Assembly: GCA_030220185.1 (NCBI GenBank)
Contig: JASPKZ010004951.1
Location: forward strand, 1 to 64,000
Length of the DNA: 64,000 nucleotides
Source of the DNA: Diploptera punctata
Lineage: Eukaryota; Arthropoda; Insecta; Blattodea; Blaberidae
Direction of reading: 5' to 3'
Positions 44,684 to 56,169 of this stretch are shown in pieces. The position numbers and the translations under genes were made by a program. Below the pieces are notes generated by a model. The model was not told the origin of the DNA. It saw only the letters and a list, made by a program, of their open reading frames with translations, and did no database searches. Numbering within the stretch: the first letter of the stretch is position 1; every line of letters begins with the position of its first letter.

Positions 44684-44698
44684 TTTTTCAGTAACCTT
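44684..44698. repeat. Target-site duplication of full-length LINE, right copy
   Basis: The second copy of tttttcagtaacctt, directly beyond the LINE 5' hairpin. Confidence 0.9.
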
Positions 44699-44739
44699 TA
44701 TGTGAATATGCGTACAAGCTTGGGGCGCTCAGTTTAAAT

Positions 44740-45170
44740 GTTTAAGAAACGAAATTTGAGTATTTATTAACAAATTATTGGACGTGTTTATATTTTTATC
44801 AATGAATAATTTTGTACATATTTCAAACCTGAGTGCCCCAAACGTTTATGTATAGACACATAGAGGTGACTGGGTGAGAAAGTTTTACTCTTTAGTTAAA
44901 TAAATGAAAGCTCGTTTTACAATTTAGGCCTATTTTACAGATCTCTAAAAATGACATCACTTGCCTTATCGTTTTCTACTCGTCAATCACTTTCATTTGA
45001 TACCCATATCAAGGGAATTTTGAAGAAAAAGATAATATTCGCCATCTTTTTGGACAGCCTTCATTTGAACATATTACAATTCTAAGTATACCATACTATA
45101 TTACTCTACTATATATAGTATGCTATATCACTGGAGCCAAAGCTGTGTATGAAAAAATTTCAGCCTGATT
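44740..45170. other. No gene seen
   Basis: Intronic AT-rich DNA with no recognised signature. Confidence 0.5.
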
Positions 45171-45171
45171 A

Positions 45172-45384
45172 GATAAATAAGGGGCTGCCGGACATTGACA
45201 TCTTTTAAAAGTAATTTAAAATTGTATTTGCTCTAACATCCACTTAATCATTGCCCAGTGTATGGTACATATATTAATTGGTGTTTCTCATATAATTTAT
45301 CATATATATATATATATACTATTATGATTATTATTATCATTATTATTATTATCATTATTATTATTGTTATTATTACTATTATTA

Positions 45385-45466
<82 letters not shown>

Positions 45467-45668
45467 CGTAAGTATTGTTATTGTTATTATCGTATAAAAT
45501 GTTGTTTGCATATGAAATTTACATTGCAATATTTTAATATATTTTTAAGTCTTTATAATTACTATAGTGTATATCTAAATTGTCAAATATGTATTTATAT
45601 TTGTGCTGGTTGCATGGAAGAGAAGGCCTTATGGCCTTAACTCTGCCAGAATAAATAAAACATTATTA
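45172..45668 (+). mobile_element. CR1/Jockey-like LINE 3' end
   Basis: The words ggggctgccggacattgaca, tatttgctctaacatc and ccagaataaataaaacatta match 35550-35945 in the same order. It lacks coding sequence and has an internal ATT expansion of about 165 bp. The poly-isoleucine frames on both strands here come only from that repeat. Confidence 0.8.
45305..45470. repeat. (ATT)n microsatellite, about 165 bp
   Basis: An almost uninterrupted ATT array with some ATC and GTT units at its left end, inside a LINE 3' end. Confidence 0.95.
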
Positions 45669-45669
45669 T

Positions 45670-46397
45670 AACTAAAGTGTTCGAAAAATCCATTGTAAGA
45701 TTTATCCCTCACAGACAGACAGACAAGTGAAGTTAAATAAAAGAGCTTGTAATAAAAAGTGGGCAAATGTCCTCACAAAGGGTAAATAGGACCTTATTTA
45801 AACTTTCACAATGCATTCCTATCGTGTTGAAGCAAACACTCGTAGAATCATGCAATTCAGAGTGTTTCGAAGCGCAAGTTGTGGAACTTGAAATTTTGCG
45901 ATATTCGTTTATGATCGCCTGGTATTTATACATCCATGCTATATGTGTTCTTATGAAATACGCATGCTAGACATGTTGATATAATTCCAAAACATAATAT
46001 AATATTGGAGCGCGTGCAGCAGTTTTTAAGTATGGGCCAAGTTTCTAATATTGATTTCGCAGATGTTTAAACAAAATGTCCTGATTATATTTATTTATTT
46101 ATTTCACACAATTAGTTTTCTGCTAATAAAGTATCTCCCCACACAATTCATTTTATCGCTCAGTTCTCTACACTCGCTGATGGTTTCACTTTGAACATCT
46201 AATTATCTTTACACTTAGATTACGTTTATTCGTCCACACTTTGGACACTAGTCACTGGTATCGACTCGAATATCCCTTTATATGCGTCGGTAGGAACATT
46301 GCCCATCTAGAGTGGATTATTAAAGCGCCGACCCTTCCAGAATGGAGGCACAGAGACATGTGGAAACTGCACGACGTGGCGGGCCTCCGATTCGCGT
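45670..46397. other. Intron stretch; minus-strand coding-like patch at its right end
   Basis: Mostly unrecognised. From about 46330 to 46398 the minus strand continues, in one reading frame, the open stretch found at 51423-51540 beyond the hAT element. Confidence 0.45.
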
Positions 46398-46999
46398 GTC
46401 AACAACAGTGGCGGAGCGTCCATGTTAGCACTGTTAGCCCGGCTAACACTTTCAAAAGTTAGAATCAAACTCTGATATGTAATTAAAACGAAACATAATA
46501 CCGGAACGAGATACAACAATGCATTGATAGCAATCTAAATGTTGTAAACGATAGTAAATAATATATATTGTAGGCCTACGTGTAGCGTATATACTGTAGC
46601 ATTCCAATACAATACCATGTGCTTCAACGTTTTAAATGCCCACACTGTTAGAAGGCCGTTTCATCAAGGTTGAAGCATGGCCTCAGATGCGCAGAAGACC
46701 AGTTTCAACCCCTTGACTGCGGGTAGTCTACAGTAGAGGCACATTCAATTCCAAAATAGTGTACTGTCAGTCTAAAAGATATTAGTTTTCGTCACCTTAC
46801 TTCTAAAACCTCGTAAAGTCTAATTTAACTAATCTTTCAAGAGAGCATAAAAACTTTTTCGACATTGTTTATTATTTTGTAATTATGTTAAGAAATAAGA
46901 GGATGAGGACTGGAGGACATGGAGTGGATGAAAATCTGAATAAAAATAAAACAATGTCTTATTTTCAATTTAAACATTCAAAATATGACATTAAATACA

Positions 47000-48522
47000 T
47001 ACACTACTCAAAAAATTAGAGGAACACATATTTAAACCAAAATTCGAGAATGTGTATTGAAACAATTTAATGTTTGATCTTTTGTAATTATAAATTGAAG
47101 ATTTACGTAAAATTAGAACAGACATTCAAACATTATTTTCTTGTACAGTATTAGCAATATGAACAAATTATCATTTGCAACAGAAAACAAAGTGGAAATT
47201 TGAGATTTACAATTTTTTGAATCAATGTTTCCATGGTTATTTTAACACTCAGTACTTAGTGTGTCCTTCGTGAGCCTGAATGACCGCATTACACCTACGA
47301 GGCATGCTTCGTAGAAGCCTTCTTACAGAAACTTGTGGGATTCTCTCCCATTCCTCGGTGAGTTCTTCAAGGTTCTGAGGTACAGCAGGACGCTTACGAA
47401 CAAGTTTTTCCAACTTATCCCACATATGCTCGATCGGATTAAGGTCCGGACTGCACGTAGGCCAGTCCATCACCCGAATTTAGCATTCTTGCAGGACATC
47501 TCTGGTAGCCTGTGATGTGCGACATCCAGCATTATCATGCATTAGAAGAAAATTAGGGTCCATACCATAAGCAAAGAGTACAACATGTTGGCGGATAATG
47601 TCATCAATGTAAATATCAGCATTCGTGCGCTGTGGGACAACGACAAGCTCTGTCCGAGACTCAATAGTAATCGCAGCCCAAATCTGTCACGTTCAAAAAT
47701 TGTGGCTGGATCAAAACGTTCGCCAGGACGTCTCCATACACGTGTACGACCATCAGAACCTGTTAGACCAAATCTTGATTCGTCCGTAAATAAAACACCC
47801 TTCCATTGGCGGAGCTGCCAGTTGACATGATTCTGAGCAAATCGCAGCCGGGCTTCTTCGAGCTGATGTGTTAAACGAGGGGTTTTAAAGGGGATTCTAG
47901 ACCTCAACCTTGCATTTCACACCTATTTCCTACAGTCTGATTAGAAATTACCGTCCGAGTTGCTGTGCGTAAATGATTTTGCAGATCTCTGGCTGTAGAT
48001 TTTCTTCTGCGCAAAGCTGATAAGACAAGAAATCTATCCTGTACGTCTGTAAGTCTTCTTCTTACGACCTTGCCCGGGTCTCCTCTTGTATCCATGTGTC
48101 TCTCCATATCGCCTCCACAGCCTATGGCTGACGGAAGGGCTGACATCAAGAATCCTAGAGACATGACGAATGGAACGACCATCTTCAATCAATGCAACTG
48201 CTCGTGCAACTGATGTTTCATTCAGATGTCTCATTGCTCTGTATTAGCTTCAAAGAACACAAAAACAACAATTCCCTACCACTGATTATTCTTCAAACCT
48301 GTTTTTAAAAAAATAAATCAATACGAACTCACTTTAGTTCCAGCAACTCTTGGAACTTCACTAACATATTCAGAGAAAAATTAATAAAACTCAGAAGATC
48401 TTCAATGTGATTTTAAATAATACTTGAGCTCAAAACATCTGACTCTCAAAAATTAAATTGTTACAATATTTATTTTGTGGCTTTGGTTTGAACATGTGTT
48501 CCTTTAATTTTTGAGTAGTGTA
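47000..48522 (-). mobile_element. Tc1 transposon, 1.52 kb
   Basis: The TA-bounded ends tacactactcaaaaaatta (left) and complement of taatttttgagtagtgta (right) form inverted repeats that run on to about 30 bp (ggaacacat...aaacca). The size fits a complete Tc1. The transposase is on the minus strand and broken by frameshifts. It sits inside the hAT element, so it is younger than that insertion. Confidence 0.92.
47249..48234 (-). pseudogene. Tc1 (DD34E) transposase, frameshifted
   Basis: From 48234: MRHLNETSVARAVALIEDGR (first helix-turn-helix), SIRHVSRILDVSPSVSHRLW, a GQGRKKKTYRRT linker, a shift, DRFLVLSALRRRKSTARDLQ (second helix-turn-helix), a stop, PRLTHQLEEARLRFAQNHVN, GVLFTDESRFGLTGSDGRTR (first catalytic aspartate in FTDESRF), WRRPGERFDP, then a degraded middle with the second aspartate block lost in this reading, and VMDWPTCSPDLNPIEHMWDK (catalytic glutamate in NPIEH) to the end at 47249. 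It is classic Tc1 and cannot be translated whole. Confidence 0.92.
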
Positions 48523-48619
48523 GTTACACAATTATAAGTAATGTTAAAAAATGTTTTATGCTTTTTTGAAAATTTTGTTAAGTTAGACTTACGCGATTTT
48601 AGAAATAAGGTGGTGTTAT

Positions 48620-49150
48620 ATTGCGGTGTTTAGTGGAAGATTTCTCGTATCTACAAGATCGTAGAACCGTCCAATCTTCTCTATAAACAAGCACACAAGT
48701 CATTTCCTTATCACACCACTTCTTTGGACTCTATGATGCACATAAATTAGGCACACGATCCCTTCAGCACATTGCCTTCATCACACTACCTATTTCCTCA
48801 AAATAATTTATAGTTTCTCTTGCTAGAACATGGAATTCTCTTCCACCTATATCAGAGACTGAGAAACTCTAACTTCTTTCAGAAACAAAACTTAATTTTC
48901 TTTATTAACTAACTGACAACAACACAATAGTATTTTTTAACAATTAATAATTTGTTATTCGTTTATTTAATAAAAGTAGTATTACGATTTGTCAGTATTT
49001 CTACCTAATATTTTATTACTTTCTCTGTAATTTCTTTTTCATGTATAGTAGATTGGAGCTGTTCTTGTGTATATATGTTTTATTAGGTTTAATTTTAATC
49101 ATCTTTAACTTTATTGCATTATTGTTTTATACCCATCCCGCATGGGTACA
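48620..49150 (+). mobile_element. Probable CR1/Jockey-like LINE 3' end
   Basis: Near 48828 the plus strand reads ARTWNSLPPISE-like residues, the usual last coding block of these LINEs (compare WNSLPP in 31898-33367). The following 300 bases are AT-rich. Borders are uncertain. Confidence 0.45.
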
Positions 49151-49184
49151 CGGCTGCTCTCTATCGGGAGTTTCATAACCAAGC

Positions 49185-49480
49185 TAATTTTGATACGCTT
49201 AGTTAGTCTCGTAGACTGCGATAGGCAGGACATATAGCACGAATAGGGAATGAAAGACGTGCATGGAAGCTTCTGGAGGAAAACCAGAGGGAAAACGTCC
49301 AGTTGGTAGACCAAGAATGAGGTGGGAGAATAATATTAACTATGATTTGAGAGAAGTAGATTATACAGGGGATGATTGGAAAACATATCAGGATAGGGAT
49401 GCATGGAGAGCTTATATCCGCGCGGCCATGAACCTAGGGGTTCGATAGTGCCAGTGAGTCAGTTAGTTAGTTAGTTACCC
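49185..49480 (+). mobile_element. LINE 3' end with (GTTA)n tail
   Basis: The plus strand encodes RAWKLL, GKPEGKRPVGRPRMRWENNI, NYDLREVDYTGDDWK and AWRAYIRAAMNLGVR, then cgatagtgccagtgagtcag and a gtta tail. The same tail domain occurs at 53850, 54129 and 61574. Strongly 5'-truncated. Confidence 0.85.
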
Positions 49481-50150
49481 ACACATGTCAACAAGTGATA
49501 TGTGGTTAGCACATCCCCTCAATGGAACATCTAATAGGCAACTAAGGAATTACTGGATGGATGAAGGGCGGATAGATGTTACACAGTAGCCTTTTATTGA
49601 AACTTGAGATTATTTTATGAACCTGAAAATTTTAACAAAAAAATTGGTCTTTGAATTTTTTTAAATAAATCACAATCCATATCTGAACACAAGCAAACCT
49701 TATTATTGTCAAATGAACTATGGGCAATAACATACTACATTTTAGAAACAATTGGAAAGTAGTTTGTGAGAAAATTGACAATACTTTTAACAAAATTGAT
49801 TTTTTTGTATTTTAAATTACTTATAAAGAAATATGTCTAAAAAAGATAACAAAAGTATCATTATGCTCAGGAATACTTGTTTAATTAGTGGCATAATTTT
49901 CATACACATAACTTAAGAATAAGATGAAAAAAATGATTTTTGTATGCCATATTTTTAAACCAAATTGCAAGGAAATTAGTACCGGGTGCCCTTAAGGAAT
50001 TTCAGGTGGTACATAGTTATTATATAATTTCCTACTCAGGGTTAATATATTCATTACGACTAGTAACCATGATTTTGCAGATACGGATAAGCCTGCTGGC
50101 AGAGATCATTTCCTCCAGACCCTATGTTTACCTGCGCGAGCTTTGTAGGT
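49481..50150. other. SINE C fragment and unrecognised hAT interior
   Basis: 49490-49690 loosely resembles the body of SINE family C (acatgtcaacaagtgatatg, ttttattgaaacttgaga). The rest is AT-rich with no signature. Confidence 0.45.
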
Positions 50151-50705
50151 CATGCCTCTTCCCTGATGAAACGGCCTCTAGCCGATTTCCCGAGGCTAAC
50201 ATGGAAGATGACTATGAGAGTATGTTGCGCACGCGCATTCAAGCTCATCGGTAGTACATCCTGCTGCATTTCAAGCTGAGCCCAATGCTACTCTGTAGCT
50301 GCCCTGTTAGCACTCTAGAAACGGCTAACAAGCGAGGTTTAAGTTGCTCCGAGTAAGTCCTATGTAAACGTGGTGCTTCTGAGATGCTTCTGAGCGTATT
50401 AAATACAATAATTAAACCACTAAATAAATATTATCATGGGAGAGGAATGTGCTTAAGTTACCGAAGACTTGTTAAGTCATCACTTTTCCTGCCAAAGCTT
50501 TGTTCAAAAGAAAAATGTTATAAGCCAACTCCTAATTTAAATAGCATTGTAAGTCAAACAAAAACAAAAGTGCGTCGTTTAATGAAGGACATGTAGGTTA
50601 GTATGAACATGACAGGAAATCATGTAGCCTGTTAGCCCTGCCTTCTATTTTCAACGGAGAAAAATGTTTGAACAACAAAGGGGGTTTCTGATGTAAATTG
50701 TTTTA

Positions 50706-50963
50706 ATGTGCTCTGAAAAAAATCATGAACTATCTGAAATCCATGTTAACTGTAAAATAGCGCTAAATACTTTTGGAAACACTAGAAATGAAGAATCCCG
50801 AAGTCGGTCTAAATTAATACGGATAAGCATTAACGAAAACGTTAAAGCAAACAAGTACGTTATTAGGTGTCTAATAGACGCTGTGTGTTTCTTAGCCGAA
50901 CAAGAGCTGCCATTTAGGGTACATATAGAAAACTCCGAATCTAACAAAAGAGGTAGAGCCTAA
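50706..50963 (+). pseudogene. hAT transposase fragment (DUF4371-like)
   Basis: An 85-codon frame: HELSEIHVNCKIALNTFGNT, SRSRSKLIRISINENVKANK, then YVIRCLIDAVCFLAEQELPF and HIENSESNKRGRA. The N.Y...CLIDAVCFLA.QELPFR block with a following ES...RG is the DUF4371 signature of hAT transposases. It is only a fragment; the RNase H-like catalytic part and the dimerisation domain were not found, so the element is non-autonomous. The parallel fragment is at 12900-13175. Confidence 0.75.
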
Positions 50964-51430
50964 TTATAATGAATTGTTGCACTAAAGATGGGAAATTACG
51001 AAACGATTCGGAAATTTCTACTGTGTTCGTTCGCACATCACACGATGTTCAAAACGACTTAATATGTTCTATATCCGCTACTTTATTCAATAACATGAAA
51101 CAAGAGATCTCACCCTTAGTATCTCTCCGAGACTACCGACGATAGAGCTCACCTATAAACTCTAGAAGCCTGCTGGAAGTGGAGACGAATATCTGTGTTT
51201 TAAAACCATGCATTTATGTATTTAAATAACTGTTAATATGTCCAATTACCTCCTTCCATTTCCTAAGTCCTATATATAGTAGTTTATTATATTTGATACT
51301 CCTAATAATGCATGCCGTTCTTTTTAGAAGTATTAGAAATAATATAATAAACAATATTATATTCATATTACTGTAAATAAAACGGCGGCTAACACTTGTC
51401 GAAATGCCATGCTCCGCCACTGGTCAACAG

Positions 51431-51965
51431 CTCTCGAATCCCCCTCCGCTAAACAAGGCGAGATCTGAGTCTCGGTGTCCCCCGCGAATTTCAAAAGCCA
51501 ATCCAACAATGCCTCATGGTAATCAATTTCAGCGCACTCTGGTAAGCACAATTAATTATTGAATTCTAGACTTCTCGAGCACAGCTTCCGTAATGTGAAA
51601 ATACTATGGGTGTACCTCTATCGCAATTTAGTTCGAGGACAGCGATTAGTAAGTACTTTCATGCTAGACTGCTTTGGTGATGTACTGCGTTGTGTAGTGA
51701 GGTTTGTGCGGGAGTGGAGGCACACTTTCTAGTTTGATTGGTGAAATATCGTCATTTGTGGTGTTTTTCTTTATGTTGTTTTTCATGCACAGAGAATTGG
51801 ATAAGTTTATAAATATGTGAGATGAATACTATGTGATCATTCTGAATACAAACACAAACTCTCTACAGCGGTCGATGAAAAACTAGCTGATAAAATATCC
51901 ACTTTCATATTTTGTAAATGTCTGGAGACTCTGTATGCGAAGATGTTACATCTGAAAGCGAAAAT
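51431..51965. other. Intron stretch with a minus-strand open patch
   Basis: 51423-51545 is open on the minus strand (CAEIDYHEALLDWLLKFAGD and TETQISPCLAEGDSRAVD). The remainder is unrecognised. Confidence 0.45.
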
Positions 51966-51969
51966 TAAA

Positions 51970-52447
51970 TGTGAAATATGTGACGCATTAGTACACATTT
52001 ATAGACATGTGAAATATGTGACGCATTAGTACACACATTTATAGACATGTGAAATATGTGACACATTAGTACACACATTTATAGACATGTGAAATATGTG
52101 ACGCATTAGTACACACATTTATAGACATGTGAAATATGTGACACATTAGTACACACATTTATAGACATGTGAAATATGTGACGCATTAGTACACACATTT
52201 ATAGACATGTGAAATATGTGACGCATTAGTACACACATTTATAGACATGTGAAATATGTGACACATTAGTACACACATTTATAGACATGTGAAATATGTG
52301 ACGCATTAGTACACACATTTATAGACATGTGAAATATGTGACGCATTAGTACACACACATTTATAGACATGTGAAATATGTGACACATTAGTACACACAT
52401 TTATAGACATGTGAAATATGTGACACATTAGTACACACATTTATAGG
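51970..52447. repeat. 40-bp minisatellite, 12 copies
   Basis: The unit is tgtgaaatatgtgacgcatt followed by agtacacacatttatagaca. Copies are 40 bp except the first (38) and the tenth (42). The only regular difference is the word gacgc against gacac; the order across the twelve copies is G G A G A G G A G G A A. There are no unique spacers. Confidence 0.95.
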
Positions 52448-52449
52448 CA

Positions 52450-52740
52450 TAAATTAAAGTAGTACTAAGTTAATGTACAATGTAATTGTATTGATATCTA
52501 ATTGTAGTATTATTGTTTTTTTTTGTGTTAAGTATATTATTACTAAACATCAACTTATTGTAACGGACTGTCAACAGCACGTACGGCTTACTGCCCGTGC
52601 GACCCATATTTATAAATAACATGTATATATCTTACTTTTAGTTTAATAAAGTCCTTATGTATGTAGTAAAAAAAATTAAAGTAGGTCTACCAATATGGAC
52701 ACACTGTTAATTGTATTTTATGTCTAATGCCACCAGTTTA
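52450..52740. other. AT-rich DNA, no gene seen
   Basis: Contains a short GC-rich inverted stretch (gcacgtacggc, gcccgtgc) at 52575-52600 and an AATAAA near 52644 before a short A run; possibly a retroposed 3' end. Confidence 0.4.
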
Positions 52741-52744
52741 TCTT

Positions 52745-53015
52745 TCTCCCCTGGCATTGATCGAACTGTAATTCATTATTTAGGTTGGGACACCTGGAAG
52801 ACGAAGTTGCCCCAATGATATGATGGGTGATAAATTATAATGAAGAACCAGGAGAGTACTTGACCTAAACTTACCCTAAATTCCAGACCATGGACAACCA
52901 CAGGAATGATTCTCTTATTAAGTAAAAATCCGTAAAAGTTTGACCGGGAATCGAACCCAGGACCTCATCAATTGTAGCCAAAAACGCTGATCACTAGCCC
53001 ATGAGGTTGGTCAAT
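52745..53015 (-). mobile_element. tRNA-derived SINE, family D
   Basis: The complement has ACCTCATGGGCTAGTGATCA, GGTCCTGGGTTCGATTCCCG (B box), then TCCTGTGGTTGTCCATGGTC and TTCCAGGTGTCCCAACCTA. It is the longest copy of this family here. Confidence 0.75.
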
Positions 53016-53019
53016 AATA

Positions 53020-53845
53020 AGAATGCTGTACTAGCAGGGTGTGTATGGCTGAAGAGTTACATTGTGTTAGACATTGGAAGAAAATTTTATAAACTTTCAA
53101 TCTCAGTAGTTCACGAACCAACACATTCCTAAATGTTAAATTACACGGACATTTGTTTCCACAGACAAAGAATGTATAGTGATCCCATTTTCCATGACAC
53201 TTCACTTGTCAGACGCATCTTATTTTATGATAGAGACTCTTTCACGTTGTAAATCTACGAAACGAGACACCGAGGGAGGCCATTCTCAGAATTTTTAAAC
53301 CTGAAGCTTTTATGGTGCAAGGCATAACGTAACCGCTTTTGGTTAAGGCTCGCATTAACCAAGGCCGGTGAAATTTTTCAGGTGAAGAACATGATAGAAT
53401 ACAGCTTTTTTCAAAGGGTATCTTAAATCCAGCTACCTCGTGTGTGATATGTTAAATATCTTAATAAATGTAAATAATGATCATGGTAAAGTTACCAGGT
53501 GTAGGAGCTCACTCCGTCGTATCGTCATTAACATCGTAGCATAAATTTCAATTGTTAAGTCACTAGATAATCAGACGTCGACAGTACAAACCTACGATAT
53601 CGAGTATCCTGCTTATATTAAGAAATTATGGAATATTTTAAAATGAGAATTAATGTTTAACACATTTTTTTAAAAATTATAATTTTGAAAACCCGTATAT
53701 GAAAGGAGAAAAAATTACGAGTATTTTAGAATAAAAGTCTTAGGAAACTTTTTGGACCATAGAGAGATGAACACCACGTGAATGAAGAAAATTAAATAAC
53801 AATGAGCTACATTAATTATATGGGATGCCACACATAACTATAAAT
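53020..53845. other. No gene seen
   Basis: Intronic AT-rich DNA without recognised signature. Confidence 0.5.
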
Positions 53846-53849
53846 GTTT

Positions 53850-54112
53850 ATTCTCATAGACTGCGATCGGCAGGACATGTGGCACGAATGGGAAATGAAA
53901 GAGGGGCACAGAAATTACTTGCAGGAAAAGAGGTAAGTGCTTAGAAGGCAGTCCAAAAATGAGATGACAAAATAACATTAATCACGATTTGAGGGAGTTG
54001 AATTGTACAGAGAATGAATGGAAAACATTACATCAGGATAAGATGTTTGGAGAGCTTATCTCCGCGCGGGCATGAATCTTCGGGTTCGATAGTACCAGTG
54101 TGTTAGTTAACT
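53850..54112 (+). mobile_element. LINE 3' end, plus copy of a tail-to-tail pair
   Basis: The plus strand carries decayed LRSAGHVARMGNERG then the GRP-type tail, NHDLRE and the ending cgggttcgatagtaccagtg with a gtta tail at 54101-54112. Many changes; inactive. Confidence 0.75.
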
Positions 54113-54715
54113 AACTAACTCACTGGCACTATCGAACTCGTAGATCCATGGCCTCGCGGACATAACCTCCCCATACATTCCTATCCAGAACTAATGTTTT
54201 CCAATCATTTCCTGTATAATCTACTTCCCTCAAATCATGGTTAATGTTATTCTCCCACCTCATTCTTGGTCTACAAATTGGGTGTTTTCCCTCTGGTTTT
54301 CCTACAAGAAGCTTCCAAGCACGTCTTTCATTCCCCATACGTGCCACATGACCTGCCCATCGTTTCTACGAGACTTGACTGTTCTTATTATATCTGGCTT
54401 CCTATAAAGACCACGTATTTTACTGCTATGTAAGTCTTCTCCATTCACCTGTCTGTTCATCTCTCTTTGATCCAAACATTTTCCTAAGAACTTTTTCTCA
54501 AATACTCGTAATCTCCTTTCCTCCCTTAAAGTAAGAGTCCATGTTTCGCATTCATATAATATAATCGGTAGAATTATAGTTTCATATATTTTCAGTTTAA
54601 CGTTTTTTGAGTCTCTGTAATGCATAATAGCACGCATTTCCAGAATTGAGCCTATGTTTAATTTCTTTGTGCATCTCATTCCTACTTGTGATTATTGTTC
54701 CTAGATATTAGTGTG
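54108..54715 (-). mobile_element. LINE 3' part, minus copy of a tail-to-tail pair
   Basis: The minus strand reads IGSILEMRAIMHYRDSKNVK and IILYECETWTLTLREERRLR (54302-54679), then ARMGNERRAWKLLVGKPEGK, RPRMRWENNINHDLREVDYT and DRNVWGGYVREAMDLRVR (54129-54347), ending actaactaactc at the shared tail. It is the longest copy of this tail domain in the window. Confidence 0.85.
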
Positions 54716-54719
54716 TTAG

Positions 54720-55620
54720 TTAGGATGCAAAAATGGTAGAAAGCCAACGAGTAAAGCTGGAAATATTGGTTTCAAATTCCATTTTCTCTTGTTATGTTAA
54801 GCAAGGATTACAGACGGTTTGTCTCGAAAAATTAAATTTCCATATCGTATTTAGCTGATGTTAAAACATTACCCCATAATAATGACCTCTCAGTGTAAGT
54901 ATCTCCATTAATTCTTGTGGACACAGTTTCACTATTTAAGGAGACTCGGTGACTAGAACAGAGAATAATTTCTGCCTGCTCCTGGAAATGTGCCTTAGTA
55001 GAGAATGAGCGCATAAAGCTGCAGATCTTGGTTCAAATTCCGACTCAGGTGCATATTTTCGTCTAAAATTATGTTAACCTAAATAGCATGTTTTGGAAAG
55101 GAAAATTGTTCGAGTATTTGGAGAGGAAATAGTAATAATTTCAATAAATAATTTAAAAAATCTATAAACATTTGTCCTAAAATTGATACCTTCTGAGTAC
55201 ATCTCAGCCGTACATATTCTAAAAATGAAGTAAGCCAGCTTCTATGGATAAATCTTCCTCAACGTGGTCTCCATTCATTGTAATGTAAAAATCATTCCAC
55301 GCTGCATATGAGGAAATTGTTCAATTTTATATAGCCTTGGTATATCTGCCAACATATATTGAATATACGCTGTCGAATTGGTATTTTCTGCGTATATTGT
55401 CATAAAAAATAATATAAATATTCGGAATCCTGTTTATGGGTGAAATACGTTGTGATGAATGTGAAATATTGTGACTCTTTCATAAATTTCTGTATACAAT
55501 TACATTAATGTATAGTTATATTATTGAAATTATCGTGATGTACCAGAATATCAAAATATTTCTATTTAGGTGCATGTAAATTGTACTAGGCTACTGTACG
55601 TACCAAAATATTAAAGTATT
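54720..55620. other. No gene seen
   Basis: Intronic AT-rich DNA; no recognised signature. Confidence 0.5.
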
Positions 55621-55627
55621 TTTCATA

Positions 55628-55968
55628 GTAATTCTGCCCGAAGGCAGGTCCTTCACTGCAATCATAGCATTTTCATGCTATGCTTGCAGCTTTACTAGGG
55701 AATTGTGTAGGTGTGGTAGCTTCCCGTTGCTTTCCACACCGGTGAAGGATGATGATGATAATGATAATGGTAAGGATGATAATGATAAGGACGATGGCCA
55801 TATGATTTCGGGGACCGTTTGGGCCTTAAAGTTTTCCTGACATTTGTCTTACAGGTGAGGAAAACCCCGATAAAAACCTCACCCAGAAAAACTGCCCCGA
55901 CCGGGGATCGAACCCGGGCCCGCTGCGTGACAAGGCAGCATGCTACCTCGAGACCACAGCGGTGGACA
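55628..55968 (-). mobile_element. tRNA-derived SINE, family A2
   Basis: The complement starts CCGCTGTGGTCTCGAGGTAG, has B box GGGTTCGATCCCCGG and the GTAAGACAAATGTC word, and ends at CTGCCTTCGGGCAGAATTAC. Full-length. Confidence 0.85.
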
Positions 55969-56169
55969 ATATTAAAGTAATGTTTTATAATGTCATTACC
56001 TTCTCTATTGGGCTACGCAACCACAAATACGTGGTATTGAAAAAGTAACCATAGACCTATAAGTTAATTTAGATTGCATCTGTTATGGCAGTAAAGTGAA
56101 CCTTCTACTCGTGTTCGCCGTAATGTAGGATCGAGATATTAGATGAGATGAAGCCCATATTATATATAT

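Larger units (their letters stand above)
46398..51430 (+). mobile_element. hAT transposon, 5.0 kb with nested insertions
   Basis: The element spans 46406-51422. The ends CAGTGGCGGAGC and the complement GCTCCGCCACTG are inverted repeats, flanked by 8-bp target duplications with one mismatch (gtcaacaa at 46398-46405, gtcaacag at 51423-51430). The copy at 11447-13657 is a shorter relative. Nested in it are a complete Tc1 (47000-48522) and LINE 3' ends (48620-49150 and 49185-49480). A transposase fragment lies at 50706-50963. Confidence 0.88.

Noticed and set aside
45248..45529. Poly-isoleucine reading frames on both strands
   Set aside because: They come only from the (ATT)n microsatellite.
51970..52447. 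CRISPR-like array
   Set aside because: The copies are directly adjacent with no unique spacers, and the window is eukaryotic; it is a minisatellite.
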